NCBI GenBank assembly: GCA_005880175.1
Contig: VBJR01000316.1
Coordinates: forward strand, 1 to 7,025
Direction: 5' to 3'
DNA length: 7,025 nt
Source: Chloroflexota bacterium
GTDB lineage: Bacteria; Chloroflexota; Dormibacteria; Dormibacterales; Dormibacteraceae
The stretch's first letter is position 1; the number at the start of each line of letters is the position of its first letter. Of the stretch, positions 5,856 through 7,025 are shown in pieces. The translations under genes and the position numbers were made by a program. The notes beneath the pieces are model-generated. The model ran no database searches. It saw only the letters and a list, made by a program, of their open reading frames with translations, and was not told the DNA's origin.

Positions 5856-6302
5856 ATGGTCGCTGTGCTGTCCGCGGTGGCGCGAAAGCGCCTCGCCGCC
5901 CTGGCCATCTCGCCGATGCTCGCCCTCATCGGGCTGGTCGCCGTGCCCGCCGTGCAGGCGGAGGCGTACGGCTGCAGCTACTCGTTCAACTCGGGGCAGG
6001 TCACCGTCCACGACCCCGGCGGCAACTTCACCCTCAGCGGCCAGGAGTTCGCCGGCCACTACAACGGCGACACGGTCGTGCCGCTGACCGGCGGGGTCAG
6101 CGCCGCCGGCATCGAGGCGCAGTGCCTGCTGCGCCGGGCCGGGTACAACCCCGGCACGATCGACGGCGTGTTCGGCCCCAACTCGCAGGCCGCGGCCAGG
6201 GGGCTGCAGACGTTCGTCAACAACAACTTCCATGCTCGGGTCTCCGTCGATGGCCTGCCAGGGCCACAGACCTGGCCCTGGATCCGCCACCTGGCCCAGT
6301 AG
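5856..6302 (+). CDS. Secreted peptidoglycan-binding-domain protein
   Basis: 148 residues. The N-terminus is a Sec signal peptide (basic RKR at 10-12, hydrophobic 14-33, cut near VQA at 35). Residues about 38-78 are a Gly/Ser-rich region with no recognised family. Residues about 80-146 match the PG_binding_1 repeat: GIEAQCLLRRAGYNPGTIDGVFGPNSQAAARGLQTF followed by VDGLPGPQTWPWI, with the DGxFGP and DGxxGPxTW signatures. Two cysteines (40 and 90) could form one disulfide. There is no catalytic domain, so it would bind the cell wall rather than cut it. It lies only 14 bases after the Cys-rich gene and is probably cotranscribed. It may anchor the Cys-rich protein to the wall or act as its partner (inference). 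Confidence 0.87.
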   Translation: MVAVLSAVARKRLAALAISPMLALIGLVAVPAVQAEAYGCSYSFNSGQVTVHDPGGNFTLSGQEFAGHYNGDTVVPLTGGVSAAGIEAQCLLRRAGYNPGTIDGVFGPNSQAAARGLQTFVNNNFHARVSVDGLPGPQTWPWIRHLAQ

Positions 6303-6327
6303 GAGAGATATCCCTTCCCACCACGCT

Positions 6328-6359
6328 GTCGGGAGAGGGCGCCGGCGCCCTCTCCTGAC
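6328..6359. terminator. 32-bp near-perfect palindrome, probable operon terminator
   Basis: GGAGAGGGCGCC (6332-6343) is followed directly by its exact reverse complement (6344-6355). A G-T wobble and three more pairs (GTC 6328-6330 with GAC 6357-6359) extend it. It starts 25 bases after the PG-binding gene's stop and ends 26 bases before the TetR start. In RNA it would fold into a very stable hairpin. There is no T tract. A double-stranded operator for the TetR protein is the alternative. Confidence 0.65.
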
Positions 6360-6385
6360 GGTCCCCGGTATGCGATCCTTGCCCG

Positions 6386-6943
6386 GTGCCCGGCACGCGC
6401 AACAGCGCCCGAGACTGGGTGGAAGTCGGCTTCGAGGTCCTGGCGGAGCAAGGCATCAGGGGCATCAAGATCCAGCCGATGGCCGACCGGCTGAGCGTAA
6501 CGAAAGGCAGCTTCTACTGGCACTTTCGGGACCTGGACGACTTCCTCGACGCGCTCGCGCGCAGGTGGGCCGAGGAGATGGGCACGCGGTACCTCGCAAC
6601 CGCCGGAGGGCCGGAGGAGCATCCGCTCAACCGGATGCGCAACCGGCTGCGCGTGTTCCTCAGCCGGCCGGTGCGCATGCTCGACCGCGAGATGCGCAAC
6701 TGGGCACGGAGCGACGAGCGGGCGCGAGCGGCGCTCGAGCGAACCGACCGCCAGATCTTCACGCAGATCGGCTGCGACCTGCGCGAGCTGGGATTCGGTG
6801 ACGCCGAGGCGGAGTGGCGGGCGAGCGTGCTGTTCTATGCCAGCGTCGGCTACGCGTCCGTCGACCATCCGCTGACCGAGAACGACCTCCGCACCGAGGC
6901 GTTCAAGCTGCTGCAGCTCCTGACGTCGGGCGCCGGCGGCTGA
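6386..6943 (+). CDS. TetR-family transcriptional regulator
   Basis: 185 residues from GTG at 6386, the first possible start after an in-frame stop at 6356. There is no Shine-Dalgarno sequence, so translation is probably leaderless or weak. Residues about 8-55 are a TetR-type DNA-binding domain (ARDWVEVGFEVLAEQGIRGIKIQPMADRLSVTKGSFYWHFRDLDDFL), with VTKGSFYWHF as the recognition helix and its typical end. The remaining 130 residues are the variable ligand-binding part (RNRLRVFLSRPVRMLDREMRNWA, later LFYASVGYASVDHPL), whose inducer cannot be read from sequence. It lies on the same strand as the operon but beyond the palindrome. It might control the Cys-rich cassette, itself, or a downstream gene outside the window. 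Confidence 0.92.
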   Translation: MPGTRNSARDWVEVGFEVLAEQGIRGIKIQPMADRLSVTKGSFYWHFRDLDDFLDALARRWAEEMGTRYLATAGGPEEHPLNRMRNRLRVFLSRPVRMLDREMRNWARSDERARAALERTDRQIFTQIGCDLRELGFGDAEAEWRASVLFYASVGYASVDHPLTENDLRTEAFKLLQLLTSGAGG

Positions 6944-6965
6944 TCGGGGCGGCTTGCGGCTGGGC

Positions 6966-6980
6966 GCCGGGGGCCCCGGC
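6966..6980 (+). terminator. GC-rich hairpin after the TetR gene
   Basis: GCCGGGG at 6966-6972 and CCCCGGC at 6974-6980 mirror each other around one base, so the RNA stem would open to a small loop. It lies 22 bases after the TetR stop and has no T tract. It could be a terminator, but GC-rich DNA yields such repeats by chance. Bases 6981-7025 hold no gene that I can see. Confidence 0.4.
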
Positions 6981-7025
6981 GGCGGCCGGAGCCCCCCTTG
7001 CGCGATCGGGTATCGGCTCAGCCGC

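Overview
The window looks like chromosomal DNA from a high-GC actinomycete. GC is very high, GTG starts are common, genes overlap at ATGA junctions, and there are Tat and Sec signal peptides plus a ROK regulator, an Fn3/carbohydrate-binding secreted protein and a TetR regulator. The style suggests a Streptosporangiales-type or related soil actinomycete, but the genus cannot be fixed from sequence alone. I see no rRNA, tRNA, CRISPR array, transposase or phage gene.

Left part (1-2370). A ROK-family repressor, truncated by the window edge, reads leftward. It is divergent from a secreted Fn3-CBM-Fn3 protein at 576-1736. The AT-rich gap between them holds a perfect 10-bp inverted repeat (497-506/520-529), a good candidate for the ROK operator. 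Two GC-rich hairpins follow the Fn3 gene. A small two-TM membrane protein (2356-1895, minus strand) converges on it.

Central part (2425-6302). This is the notable region: eight closely packed same-strand genes that look like one operon. In order they are a small dimeric-barrel-like protein (probable leaderless start at 2500), a MauE/DoxX-type redox membrane protein, a MauD-type membrane-anchored thioredoxin-fold protein with CAFC, a 55-residue membrane peptide, a multi-pass membrane protein, a second MauD-like protein that has lost the CxxC, a Tat-signal protein with 14 cysteines in its last 62 residues, and a secreted peptidoglycan-binding-domain protein. MauE and MauD are known to be needed for making the disulfide-rich small subunit of methylamine dehydrogenase. 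No methylamine dehydrogenase large subunit or MauG-like protein is present here. The simplest reading is a dedicated export-side oxidation and maturation module for the 14-Cys protein. Its end product could be a cysteine-knotted toxin or bacteriocin-like peptide, or a novel cofactor protein. This is inference.

Right part (6303-7025). A 32-bp near-perfect palindrome, probably a terminator, closes the operon. It is followed by a TetR-family regulator (6386-6943) with no Shine-Dalgarno sequence, then a GC-rich hairpin and about 45 bases in which I see no gene.
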